In this document: one piece after another, positions 6,640 to 16,105 of the stretch
How the letters are laid out: each line of letters begins with the position of its first letter
How positions within the stretch are numbered: the first letter of the stretch is position 1
From: Candidatus Colimorpha onthohippi
GTDB taxonomy: Bacteria; Bacteroidota; Bacteroidia; Bacteroidales; P3
Length of the DNA stretch: 17,866 nucleotides
Assembly: GCA_018064565.1 (NCBI GenBank)
Contig: JAGHVA010000036.1
Span: 1-17,866 of the forward strand
Reading direction: 5' to 3'
The notes under the pieces: generated by a model
What the model was told of the DNA's origin: nothing
Database searches by the model: none
What the model saw: only the letters and a program-made list of their open reading frames with translations
Program-made: the position numbers and the translations under genes

Positions 6640-9600
6640 TTGCGTTATCTCGGACATATAACCATTCTTTTGCTGCTACTGGTTTGCGCAGGAGCAGGTG
6701 TCGCACAGTCGGTACCCGACACCTCATGGCGGCCGCGTATTGGCGAGAACTACAATCCCGCAGCGATATCGACCGAGGTAGAATACGATGCAGAACGCAA
6801 CGAATATGTCAAGACCACAAAGGTAGGCGACATCGTAACCAGCCGACAGCCCATGACATTCGAAGAATATCAGGAATGGCATACCGACCAACTGATGCGC
6901 CAATACTGGACTGAGAAAAGTGCAGCCAACAATGCAACTGTCGGGACAAGCAAACTGGGTATCTTAAACAAGATTCCAGGCTTTGAAGAGATAAGCAAAA
7001 AAGTAGAGTCGCTGTTAGGCAAACCCGAAATCAGCATCACTCCCAGCGGTAGCGCTGAACTTACGCTTCAGGTAATCAACAACTACCGCGACGACCCAGC
7101 CTTGGACATAAACCGCCGTAGCGTTACCACCTTCGACTTTGACGAGAATATCCAGATTAGCCTCAACGCTAAGATTGGCGACCTGATAAACTTTGATTTG
7201 AACTGGAACACCCAAGCCACATTTGATTTTGAAAACAAGATAAAACTCCGTTACGAAGGCAAAGAGGATGATATCATCCAACTCATCGAGGCTGCCGACG
7301 TATCGTTTCCACTGAATACCACGCTGATTAAGGGAAGCCAACAACTATTTGGTTTCCATACCAAACTAAAATTTGGCAAACTCACCATCGATGCTGTTGT
7401 GAGCCAAAAAGAGACCAGCACCGAAAACATGCAGGTAAAAGGAGGTGCCAGCACACAAGAATTTGAAATCCGTGCCGATGAATATGAAGAGAACCGCCAC
7501 TATTTTATCAGCCAGTATTTTTACGACCACTACAACGAGGCCTTGAAAACCTTGCCCATAGTAGCCTCCAATATCAAGATATTGCGCATGGAGGTATGGC
7601 GCACCAACGTAGGCGCTGCCGTAACCAACAACCGAAACCTATTGGCCCTTACCGACTTGGGCGAACACAACCCAAACAACACCTACCGCGTACATGCCAC
7701 CAGCAACAAACTGATGCCAACAAACGGTGCCAACGACTTGCTGCAAACCATCGGAGTTAGTGCCATACGCAGTGTAAACAACATCACCAGCCACATGCAG
7801 GGTTTGGGATTTGTGAGCGGTACCGACTATGAAAAGATAGAAAGCGCCCGACTGCTGAATAGCAACGAATACACCTATAACAGCCAGTTGGGATTTATCA
7901 GTTTGAGCCAACCGCTGAGCAACGACCAAGTGCTTGCCGTTGCGTTTCAATATCAAGTAATTGGCGACACTACCGTGTATCAGGTAGGCGAATTGACCAC
8001 CGATGGCATCAACGACCCCAACACACTGGTAGTAAAGTTGCTGAAAAGCACTGCCACCAACACCCACGGAGCACTGTGGCGGCTCATGATGAAAAACGTG
8101 TATTTTTTGAAAAGCACCCAACTGAGTCGCGAAAATTTCCGCCTTAACGTTCTCTACGAAAGCAAAGAAGGCGGAGTCGGCATTGGTTTTATGACCGAAG
8201 GAGACAAAGAAGGCACCCCATATATCGAGTTGTTCGGTCTGGACCGTATGGATGCGTCGCAAAACTACTACTATGCCGACGGTGTGTTTGACTGGTTTGA
8301 CAGCGCCTCATACAAAGGAGGTACGATACAAAGCACGACAGGTCGTATATTCTTCCCCTATGTGGAGCCATTTGGAAAAGACCTGCGCAACATACTGAAC
8401 AACAAAGACCTCGCCGACAAATACTGCTTTGATTCGCTTTATACACTGACCCCCACTCTGGCCCGCCAATATGCCGACAAAAACAAATTCTACTTAGAAG
8501 GATATTTCACGAGTGCCGTAAGCGGCGAGATTTCGCTGGGATATAGCGTTTCGCAAGGTAGTGTTACCGTTACAGCTGGAGGTGTACCCCTGATAGAGAA
8601 TGTGGATTATACCGTGGACTATACCATGGGAACCGTTCGCATTATCAACGAAGGCATACTCAGCAGTGGCACACCTATCAGTGTAAGCTCTGAGAACAAC
8701 TCGTTCAGCATGATGACCAAGCGGATGCTGGGGTTGCACCTTAACTACGAAGTGGAGAAGGATTTCAACATAGGCGCCACGATGATGAACCTCTATGAGA
8801 AACCGCTAACCACTAAAAACAACTACGGCGATGAGCCTACCAGCAATACGATATGGGGGTTGGACTTGAGTTATAACCACGAAGTGCCATTTATCACCCG
8901 ACTGGTTGACATGCTGCCAGGCATCGATACCAAAGCGCCCAGCACGCTGAGCCTTACCGCTGAATTTGCACACCTGATACCAGGATTGGCCAATACTGGT
9001 AGCGCTGATGGCACATCGACCTATATCGACGATTTTGAGGGAGCCGAGAGCAATATTGACCTCAAAGGCGTTGGCTATTGGTTTTTGGCCAGTACGCCGC
9101 AAGACTACCGCAGCACTACCGCCATGTTTCCCGAGACACAACCCAACTCAGGGTTGGCCTACGGATTCAACCGAGCCCGGCTGGCATGGTACCGCATTGA
9201 CGATATCTTCTATTCATCCAACTGTCCCGAAAACATCACCGTTGACGACCGGTCGCAACCCTACGCACGCCGCATCACCGAGCAAGAGGTATTTCCAAAC
9301 AAAGATCTGGCTGCTGGCGAAGCTACCAACATCTACGAGATGAACCTTGCTTACTACCCCGACGAGCGTGGTCCATACAACTACGAAGTGGGACCTACTG
9401 GCATCAGCGCCGGTACCGATGCCGACGGCAAACTCAAAGATCCAAAGAGCAGATGGGGTGGTATTATGCGAAAACTGGACTATACCGATTTTGAGACGCA
9501 GAATATCGAGACCATCGAATTCTGGCTGATGGATCCTTTTATCGAAGATCCTCACCACTCGGGCGGTAAGCTGTATATCAACCTTGGCGATATCAGCGAG

Positions 9601-12600
9601 GATATATTGCGCGACGGTCGCAAAGGGTTTGAAAACGGACTTCCCACAGGCGGTTCGGAGGAAAACGTGGACACCACTATCTGGGGGCGTGTGCCTACCA
9701 CACAACCCATTGTCAACGCATTCGACAACGACGAGAGCGCCCGCAAATATCAAGATGTTGGATACGACGGATTGGGTAGCCGACTGGGACTTACCGACGA
9801 GCAGAGTTTTTTTGCCGCTTTTGTAGATAGCATCGCAAGGCTACACGGCACTGGATCCAAAGCATACCAATTGGTCTCCGATGACCCCAGCTCGGACGAC
9901 TACCGCTTTTACCGCAGTTCCTATTACGACAACCAGAATACTAAAATCAACGACCGATACAAATATTACAACAACCCCGAAGGCAACTCACCCGCCGATG
10001 CGGACAACACCGAGAGTTACACCACCGCAGCCTCCACCTTGCCTAACGTGGAAGATATCAACAAAGACAACACACTGAGCGAAGCCGAAAACTACTACCA
10101 GTATGTGATCGACCTGCGCCCAGAGATGATGGAGATAGGCAAAAACCATATCGTAGATATCCAAGAAGCTACCAACGTACAACTTGCCAACGGAACCACT
10201 ACCAACTGCAAATGGTACCAGTTCCGCATCCCTATACGCGAACCAAACGATAAGATTGGTGACATCAACGGCTTCCAGTCCATACGTTTCATGCGTATGT
10301 TTTTGAACCAGTTTGAGAAGCCTATCATCCTGCGTTTCGCTACCCTCGAGTTGGTGTATGCCACATGGCGAAAATATAGCGAAAGCCTGCAAGAAGCGGG
10401 CGACTATGCCAGCGGTACTACTGCAAACACCGAGTTTAACATCTCGACTGTCAATATAGAGGAAAACGGCAACCGGCAGCCTGTGCCATACGTGCTGCCT
10501 CCAGGCATTGAGCGAGAAGAATGGTACAGCAGCGGAAGCTCATACACCCAACTCAACGAGCAGGCATTATCCATGGACATTACCGACCTTGCACAAGGTG
10601 ATGCGCGCGCTGTATATCGCAGTTCCAGCTACGATATGCGCTATTATGGCAAGCTGAAGATGTTTGTTCATGCCGAGAAGAAAGATGCCGCTTCCAACAT
10701 CCAGGATGGCGACTTGGAGCTGTTTGTCCGGTTAGGTAGCGACTTCACCAACAACTACTACGAGTATTCACTACCACTGCAACTGACGCCTTGGTACACC
10801 TCGGCAGATCAGAGCGATGTAATCTGGCCCATGGGCAACAACGTGGAGATTGACCTTACCAAACTGGTGGATATAAAAACCAACCGAAACAAGGCCATCC
10901 GTAACGGCGACAGCCAATACGGAACCTCCCAGATGTACCGTGAGATGGTGGATAACCGAACCTATGGTGTGATGGGTAGCCCCAATTTGGGCAAGGTAAA
11001 AGTAATCATGATTGGTGTGCGCAACCCACGCAAACAAAGCGTTGCCGATGGCAACGACATGCTGCCTAAAAGTGTAACCGTATGGGCTAACGAGTTGCGA
11101 CTGGCCGACTTTAACAACCATGGCGGATGGGCTGCTATGGTATTGGCACGAACCAATCTGGCAGACTTAGGTAATTTGTCGTTGTATGGCAGTTACACCA
11201 CCGCAGGGTTCGGAAATCTGGAAGACAAGTTGACCGGGCTGGAGCTGGTGAACCAGCTCAATTTTCAGACTACACTCGACTTGGATTTTGGAAAATTCCT
11301 GCCCGAGAACTGGGGTGTAAAGATCCCCTTCTATATTGACCACGCACGGGAGATTGGGTCGCCCGAATACAACCCATTAGATCCTGACGTGAAGCTGAAA
11401 GACGACCTAAAGACCTTCAAGACCAAAGCCGAGCGCGATAGCTTGCGGCAAGCCACACAAGAGCGCAAAAGTGCCACCAACCTCACCCTGACCAACATCC
11501 GTAAAGAGCGCGTAGCAAGTAAGGCTGGCGAGAAGCAGCACTTCTACGATATTGAGAATTTCGCCTTCTCGTACGCTTACACCGGCGAGCATAATAGCGA
11601 CGACGAAATACAATATTTTAACAAAAAACAACATCGAGGAGGGTTTACCTACGCCTACAACATCCAACAGCCCAAAGAGATAAAACCATTTGACAAAATT
11701 AAGACATTCAACAACAAGAATTGGCGGTTGCTCAAAGAGTTTAACATCTATTATCAGCCCAAAAACATCACCTTCTCGACAGAACTATACCGCGACTACG
11801 AAGAGACACTGCTCCGCAACAAAAGTAAAGCCCTGGTAATCTTGAAACCCACTTATTTCAAACAGTTTACCTGGCAACGCAACTATGGATTCCAATACGA
11901 TTTGACACGCAACCTACGACTGCAATATAGCGCTGGCGCCAATGCACGCATCGACGAACCTGTGGGTGCTATCACATCGCATAGCCGCGACAGTGTATGG
12001 AAAGCCTTCTCCAGCGGAGGTACTATGCAAAACTTTACACAGACCATAAACATCAATTGGGATATACCTATCAACAAACTCCCCTACCTTGATTTTCTTC
12101 GCACACCACTGGTATATCGTACTACCTATAACTTCCAAGGAGCTACGATGGCTACCAAAAATCTTGGCAACACGCTCAACTCAAGCACCACGATTCAAAT
12201 ATCTGCAAATGCCAACCTGCAAATGCTTTATAACAAATCGAAACTGATTAAAAAAGCATACGCATACGACCCTCAAAAAGAAAAAGACAAAGCCAAAGGG
12301 AAGGAGCGAAACAAAGGCACCGTTGACGAGAAACGCGGTTTGCAGAAAGACAAGGTCAACCAAGACTCATTGCAACGTGCCCAATGGATGGAACGGCTGA
12401 AAGGGATAGGCTATTTTGGCATACGACTGGCTACAATGGTAAAAAGTGGCAATATCCAATATGGTGTTACCACAGGCAACCGACTGCCTGGCTACATGGG
12501 TACCGCCACAGTAATCGGACTTGACCCACGATATAACTTCACACCAGGATTTGGTTATATCGCAGGATTCCGAACAAATATTGCCAACCAATTGGCACGC

Positions 12601-13788
12601 CAGGGACTGCTGAGCCAAGACACTTTGATGAATGCGGCTCACGAGAATACAGAGTCACGGATATTGTCGCTACAAGTATCGGTAGAACCTATCCGCAACA
12701 TGAAGATAGAAATAACTGCAACCCAAAATTATTCTCAGCGAGAAGAGTATTACTACAAATACAACTCATTGCACGACATGGTAGAAGGACCTTTGTCGTA
12801 TATGAAAAGCGGCAGCTATACCACTACCGTGTGGAGCTTTGGAACTGCATTTATCGACAAAGATGAGCTGTTTACACAATTCTTAAACAACCGTAAGATT
12901 ATCTCGAGTCGGTTGGCAAGGATAGCCAACAATGGCTACAGCCAACAGATGGTGCTGGATACCATGAATGGCGAATATTACAACGCAGGCTATAGTGGCA
13001 ACAGCCAAACCGTGCTGCTCTCCTCCTTCTTATCTACCTACTTAGGCAAAGATCCTAACAGCTACGGTTTTTCGCCATTTATGAAATTCCCATTGCCCAA
13101 TTGGTCAATCAACTATACTGGACTAAACAAAATCAAAGCCATCAAAAAAATATTCTCCAACATATCGCTCTCACACAAATATAGTTCGACCTATACCATC
13201 GGCAATTACTACACCGATGCAGCCATCGCTGCTATCAACGACTACGAGTATGGACTGGAGAGTGTTATGGGCACTACCGGCGATTACATACCTCCTATCA
13301 GTATGGACGCCGTGCAGATTGCAGAGCAGTTCAACCCACTGATTCGTGTGGCGATGTCATTTACCAATAACCTACAGTTGAACTTCTCGATTCAGCGAAA
13401 CCGAACTATGGCATTGAGTTTCGCCAACAACCAGATGACCGAGACCAGCCGTGACGGTATCACTTTTGGTGGAGGCTATCGCATCAAAGACGTGGCATTC
13501 TCGCTCAAGGCTGCTGGCAAGACTATGAAATTCAAGAGCGATATCGTGTTGCAACTCAACCTAACACACAACAGCAATAAGACCAATATCCGAAAGATAA
13601 ACCAAAATATCAACCAGATATCCAGCGGTTCGAGCGTTTGGATGATCGAACTATCTGGCGAGTATGCACTCTCGTCAACACTTACCTTACGCGCATTTTT
13701 CCAAACCAATATCAATACCCCCTACATTTCCAACTCATATCCCAATAGCACCACAAAAGGTGGCTTAACGATTCGGTTTAGTTTTTAA
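6640..13788 (+). CDS. sprA: T9SS outer-membrane translocon SprA (Sov); TTG start
   Basis: At 2382 residues this has the size of SprA/Sov (about 2,400-2,500), the giant single-chain beta-barrel through which the type IX secretion system exports cargo across the outer membrane. The N-terminus is a signal peptide (RYLGHITILLLLLVCAGAGVAQ). Family traits are the repeated beta-strand architecture throughout, the segment TSTYIDDFEGAESNIDLKG in the middle, an aromatic-rich barrel half at the C-terminus, and a terminal phenylalanine (GGLTIRFSF). Residues about 1872-1908 form a strongly charged Lys/Glu/Asp linker, probably an exposed loop. There is no in-frame ATG between the upstream stop (6622) and residue 72 (6853), so TTG at 6640 is the best start; the later ATG would lose the signal. 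The gene sits 15 bp after ruvA and 6 bp before the TPR gene. Other T9SS genes (porK, L, M, N, V) are not in the window. Confidence 0.96.
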   Translation: MRYLGHITILLLLLVCAGAGVAQSVPDTSWRPRIGENYNPAAISTEVEYDAERNEYVKTTKVGDIVTSRQPMTFEEYQEWHTDQLMRQYWTEKSAANNATVGTSKLGILNKIPGFEEISKKVESLLGKPEISITPSGSAELTLQVINNYRDDPALDINRRSVTTFDFDENIQISLNAKIGDLINFDLNWNTQATFDFENKIKLRYEGKEDDIIQLIEAADVSFPLNTTLIKGSQQLFGFHTKLKFGKLTIDAVVSQKETSTENMQVKGGASTQEFEIRADEYEENRHYFISQYFYDHYNEALKTLPIVASNIKILRMEVWRTNVGAAVTNNRNLLALTDLGEHNPNNTYRVHATSNKLMPTNGANDLLQTIGVSAIRSVNNITSHMQGLGFVSGTDYEKIESARLLNSNEYTYNSQLGFISLSQPLSNDQVLAVAFQYQVIGDTTVYQVGELTTDGINDPNTLVVKLLKSTATNTHGALWRLMMKNVYFLKSTQLSRENFRLNVLYESKEGGVGIGFMTEGDKEGTPYIELFGLDRMDASQNYYYADGVFDWFDSASYKGGTIQSTTGRIFFPYVEPFGKDLRNILNNKDLADKYCFDSLYTLTPTLARQYADKNKFYLEGYFTSAVSGEISLGYSVSQGSVTVTAGGVPLIENVDYTVDYTMGTVRIINEGILSSGTPISVSSENNSFSMMTKRMLGLHLNYEVEKDFNIGATMMNLYEKPLTTKNNYGDEPTSNTIWGLDLSYNHEVPFITRLVDMLPGIDTKAPSTLSLTAEFAHLIPGLANTGSADGTSTYIDDFEGAESNIDLKGVGYWFLASTPQDYRSTTAMFPETQPNSGLAYGFNRARLAWYRIDDIFYSSNCPENITVDDRSQPYARRITEQEVFPNKDLAAGEATNIYEMNLAYYPDERGPYNYEVGPTGISAGTDADGKLKDPKSRWGGIMRKLDYTDFETQNIETIEFWLMDPFIEDPHHSGGKLYINLGDISEDILRDGRKGFENGLPTGGSEENVDTTIWGRVPTTQPIVNAFDNDESARKYQDVGYDGLGSRLGLTDEQSFFAAFVDSIARLHGTGSKAYQLVSDDPSSDDYRFYRSSYYDNQNTKINDRYKYYNNPEGNSPADADNTESYTTAASTLPNVEDINKDNTLSEAENYYQYVIDLRPEMMEIGKNHIVDIQEATNVQLANGTTTNCKWYQFRIPIREPNDKIGDINGFQSIRFMRMFLNQFEKPIILRFATLELVYATWRKYSESLQEAGDYASGTTANTEFNISTVNIEENGNRQPVPYVLPPGIEREEWYSSGSSYTQLNEQALSMDITDLAQGDARAVYRSSSYDMRYYGKLKMFVHAEKKDAASNIQDGDLELFVRLGSDFTNNYYEYSLPLQLTPWYTSADQSDVIWPMGNNVEIDLTKLVDIKTNRNKAIRNGDSQYGTSQMYREMVDNRTYGVMGSPNLGKVKVIMIGVRNPRKQSVADGNDMLPKSVTVWANELRLADFNNHGGWAAMVLARTNLADLGNLSLYGSYTTAGFGNLEDKLTGLELVNQLNFQTTLDLDFGKFLPENWGVKIPFYIDHAREIGSPEYNPLDPDVKLKDDLKTFKTKAERDSLRQATQERKSATNLTLTNIRKERVASKAGEKQHFYDIENFAFSYAYTGEHNSDDEIQYFNKKQHRGGFTYAYNIQQPKEIKPFDKIKTFNNKNWRLLKEFNIYYQPKNITFSTELYRDYEETLLRNKSKALVILKPTYFKQFTWQRNYGFQYDLTRNLRLQYSAGANARIDEPVGAITSHSRDSVWKAFSSGGTMQNFTQTININWDIPINKLPYLDFLRTPLVYRTTYNFQGATMATKNLGNTLNSSTTIQISANANLQMLYNKSKLIKKAYAYDPQKEKDKAKGKERNKGTVDEKRGLQKDKVNQDSLQRAQWMERLKGIGYFGIRLATMVKSGNIQYGVTTGNRLPGYMGTATVIGLDPRYNFTPGFGYIAGFRTNIANQLARQGLLSQDTLMNAAHENTESRILSLQVSVEPIRNMKIEITATQNYSQREEYYYKYNSLHDMVEGPLSYMKSGSYTTTVWSFGTAFIDKDELFTQFLNNRKIISSRLARIANNGYSQQMVLDTMNGEYYNAGYSGNSQTVLLSSFLSTYLGKDPNSYGFSPFMKFPLPNWSINYTGLNKIKAIKKIFSNISLSHKYSSTYTIGNYYTDAAIAAINDYEYGLESVMGTTGDYIPPISMDAVQIAEQFNPLIRVAMSFTNNLQLNFSIQRNRTMALSFANNQMTETSRDGITFGGGYRIKDVAFSLKAAGKTMKFKSDIVLQLNLTHNSNKTNIRKINQNINQISSGSSVWMIELSGEYALSSTLTLRAFFQTNINTPYISNSYPNSTTKGGLTIRFSF

Positions 13789-13794
13789 CACACT

Positions 13795-15177
13795 ATGGAC
13801 AGATTTAAGAACTACGACAACGATGTCCGCCAATGCGTAACAACCTATGAGGAGACTATACGCAACCATCAACAACGATATTTTGATGTAGATGAATTAG
13901 AGATTGTGATTGACTTTTATCTTGACCAAAATGATATTGAGAATCTGGAGACTGCTGTACGATATGCGGAGCAACTGTATCCAGAACACAACTCCATAAA
14001 ACTGCGACGGTCGCATTTGCTATGTGCACATGGCGACTTCAACAAGGCGCTATCTTTGCTCAAAGAGCTAAACCAATTGGAGCCCGACAATACCGATGTC
14101 CATTATGCGTTAGGAACGGTATATGGCTACTTAGACCAGCCACAACGCGCCATTCATCACTACCAGTTGGCTGCTGCCGACCAATATCGGCTTGACATTA
14201 TCTACAGCAATATCGGTGACGAATACATGAAATTGCACAAGATAGATGATGCAATAAAGTATTTTAAGAAAGCCATGGCCATTGATGAACACCAAGACTT
14301 TACAGCCGAAAATCTCGTATTGTGCTACAACGAATTAGGTCAGATAGACAAAGCCATACGGTATCTTACAGACTATGTGCGAGAGCATCCATACAGCGAC
14401 TGCTCTTGGGGGGCTTTAGGCAATGCCTATCTGTTTGCCAATCGATACAACGAAGCGGCAGAGGCATACGAGTATGCTCTGGTCATCGACAAGACCGTAT
14501 TTTCATACTATGCGGGACTGTCCGACAGCTACCTATGTCGATTCGAGTATAGCAAAGCCGCTTCGGTATTGCTTGACGGCATCGACTATTCCGACGACAA
14601 ATCAATGGTTTACCACCAGATTGGATCGATCTACTTTGATACCAACAACTACCACACTGCTGTAATATACTTTCACAAGGCTCTGTCGGTTGACCCCTAT
14701 ATGGATTCGTCCTATCACAGTCTCGCCTTAAGTTACGAACAGATGGGCGACATTGCTAATGCTATCTGCGCTGTCAAACAAGCCATAAGCATCAATCCTA
14801 TGGAAGCGCATTACCACCTCACATCCGGCATATTGCACGAGAAACAATCCGACAACGACATTGCAGAATCAGAATACCGGCTTGCGCTGGAATTGGACAA
14901 CTCCACGTGCGAGACATGGTTATCGTTGTCCGATTTTCTTTTCTCAACACAACGCTACGAAGAAGCCGCACAACTGCTTGAGGAAGCAGCCAATACCATC
15001 GACCCTATCGCTGACCTATACACCCTTTGGGCAGCCTCTCTTTTTATGGCTGGACATAACAGTCAATTCCTATCGGTCGTACAGATTGCCCACAAATACT
15101 ACGGCAACGACCCCAAATGGGATGCACAACTAATCAAGTTATGTCCCGAATGTATCCGCCTGCTAAGCACACTATAA
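13795..15177 (+). CDS. Cytoplasmic tetratricopeptide repeat (TPR) protein
   Basis: This 460-residue protein consists almost wholly of TPR helix pairs, roughly ten units from residue 30 to 430. Clear examples are VHYALGTVYGYLDQPQRAIHHYQLA, then IIYSNIGDEYMKLHKIDDAIKYFKKA at 136-161, MVYHQIGSIYFDTNNYHTAVIYFHKA at 271-296 and the repeat beginning at 306; all carry the small-residue and aromatic pattern of TPRs. No signal peptide, membrane helix or catalytic domain is visible, so it is probably a soluble scaffold or adaptor. The ATG lies 6 bp after the sprA stop, which suggests translational coupling or at least co-transcription. A role linked to T9SS biogenesis is possible from position only. 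Partners cannot be named from sequence. Confidence 0.88.
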   Translation: MDRFKNYDNDVRQCVTTYEETIRNHQQRYFDVDELEIVIDFYLDQNDIENLETAVRYAEQLYPEHNSIKLRRSHLLCAHGDFNKALSLLKELNQLEPDNTDVHYALGTVYGYLDQPQRAIHHYQLAAADQYRLDIIYSNIGDEYMKLHKIDDAIKYFKKAMAIDEHQDFTAENLVLCYNELGQIDKAIRYLTDYVREHPYSDCSWGALGNAYLFANRYNEAAEAYEYALVIDKTVFSYYAGLSDSYLCRFEYSKAASVLLDGIDYSDDKSMVYHQIGSIYFDTNNYHTAVIYFHKALSVDPYMDSSYHSLALSYEQMGDIANAICAVKQAISINPMEAHYHLTSGILHEKQSDNDIAESEYRLALELDNSTCETWLSLSDFLFSTQRYEEAAQLLEEAANTIDPIADLYTLWAASLFMAGHNSQFLSVVQIAHKYYGNDPKWDAQLIKLCPECIRLLSTL

Positions 15178-15188
15178 TATATCACAAC

Positions 15189-15959
15189 ATGAAAAAATAC
15201 ACCTGGTTTTTGCTTTTTTTGATTATTACCAGCACCTATGTAGCTGCTGCCCAAGCACCTGCCCCTTCAAATGGCATCGCCGAGCAGATACGACCACAAG
15301 ATACCAATGCTACGGGTTTTGTGTCTAAGGTCTTAACTTGGTACGATGCCAACATGAATTATTGGGCAGTGGGGTCGCTCATGGCAATTGAGAGCTCATT
15401 TGTTCCTTTTCCATCTGAGGTGGTGATTCCGCCTGCTGTATATGTAGCCTCCAACCCTCAAAGCAAAAGCGGTATGACTATATGGCTTATCATACTGGTA
15501 GGCACACTCGGAGCCATGCTGGGCGCTTATATCAACTATTTTTTATCCAGATGGTTGGGGCGTCCCGTCATCTATGCTTTTCTTGACAGCAGATTTGGAC
15601 ACCTGCTCCTACTCAGCGGCGAGAAGATGGAACGCGCCGAAGCCTATTTCAACAAGCACGGCAAAGTTTCTACGCTAATCGGCAGACTTATCCCTGTAAT
15701 CCGACAGCTAATCTCAATTCCAGCCGGATTGTCGAAGATGAATCTCTTTGCTTTTTCACTCTACACCTTTATCGGTGCAATTATCTGGAATTGCATATTG
15801 GCTCTCTTAGGATACCTTGCCTACCAAGCAGCCGACCCATCTGCCATCGAACGCTATAGCACACTTATATCGTACATCATCGTGGGATTAGTGCTAATAG
15901 CCGCTATATGGATAAGCATCCGACTTATCATAAAACGCAAAAAAAGTAAACTACAATGA
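15189..15959 (+). CDS. DedA/VTT-domain inner-membrane protein with N-terminal signal-like segment
   Basis: From the ATG at 15189 the protein has 256 residues. A secretion-like hydrophobic start (MKKYTWFLLFLIITSTYVAA) is followed by a soluble stretch to about residue 55. The DedA core comes next: ESSFVPFPSEVV at 69-79 with the conserved acidic pair Glu69 and Glu77, a membrane hairpin, then GRLIPVIRQLISIPAG at 165-180 with Arg166 and Arg172, and further membrane helices at about 188-212 and 225-247. DedA proteins are undecaprenyl phosphate or phospholipid transporters/scramblases and affect membrane homeostasis. Which lipid this one handles is unknown. The frame extends upstream to 15117, but that would overlap the TPR gene and remove the signal from the N-terminus. 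The stop TGA overlaps the next gene's ATG. Confidence 0.92.
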   Translation: MKKYTWFLLFLIITSTYVAAAQAPAPSNGIAEQIRPQDTNATGFVSKVLTWYDANMNYWAVGSLMAIESSFVPFPSEVVIPPAVYVASNPQSKSGMTIWLIILVGTLGAMLGAYINYFLSRWLGRPVIYAFLDSRFGHLLLLSGEKMERAEAYFNKHGKVSTLIGRLIPVIRQLISIPAGLSKMNLFAFSLYTFIGAIIWNCILALLGYLAYQAADPSAIERYSTLISYIIVGLVLIAAIWISIRLIIKRKKSKLQ

Positions 15960-16090
15960 GCACCTTTGAATCACTTATACGACGCAAACAGCGCCCACTG
16001 CCCCAACAAGGGTGTAGCATCGCATTTTATATTTTTCTTGGGCTGCTAACAATGGGTTTGATTGTCTGCTACGTTATTTATAAACACTAA
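15956..16090 (+). CDS. Small single-pass membrane protein overlapping the dedA stop codon
   Basis: The ATG at 15956 forms an ATGA overlap with the dedA stop (TGA at 15957-15959) and opens a 44-residue frame ending in TAA at 16088-16090. The N-terminal half is basic and polar (MSTFESLIRRKQRPLPQQ). Residues about 21-41 are one hydrophobic helix (IAFYIFLGLLTMGLIVCYVI), and the tail is YKH. The positive-inside rule predicts a cytoplasmic N-terminus, although the tail also holds basic residues. The overlap is typical of translational coupling and the frame fills the dedA-sufS gap almost exactly, leaving 15 bp before sufS. I do not recognise a family. A partner for the DedA protein is a reasonable guess. 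Chance cannot be excluded for a frame this short. Confidence 0.7.
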   Translation: MSTFESLIRRKQRPLPQQGCSIAFYIFLGLLTMGLIVCYVIYKH

Positions 16091-16105
16091 ATCGATATTC
16101 TCATC

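Noticed and set aside
15117..15188. Upstream extension of the DedA gene
   Set aside because: It overlaps the end of the TPR gene in another frame and would hide the clear signal-like N-terminus that starts at 15189.
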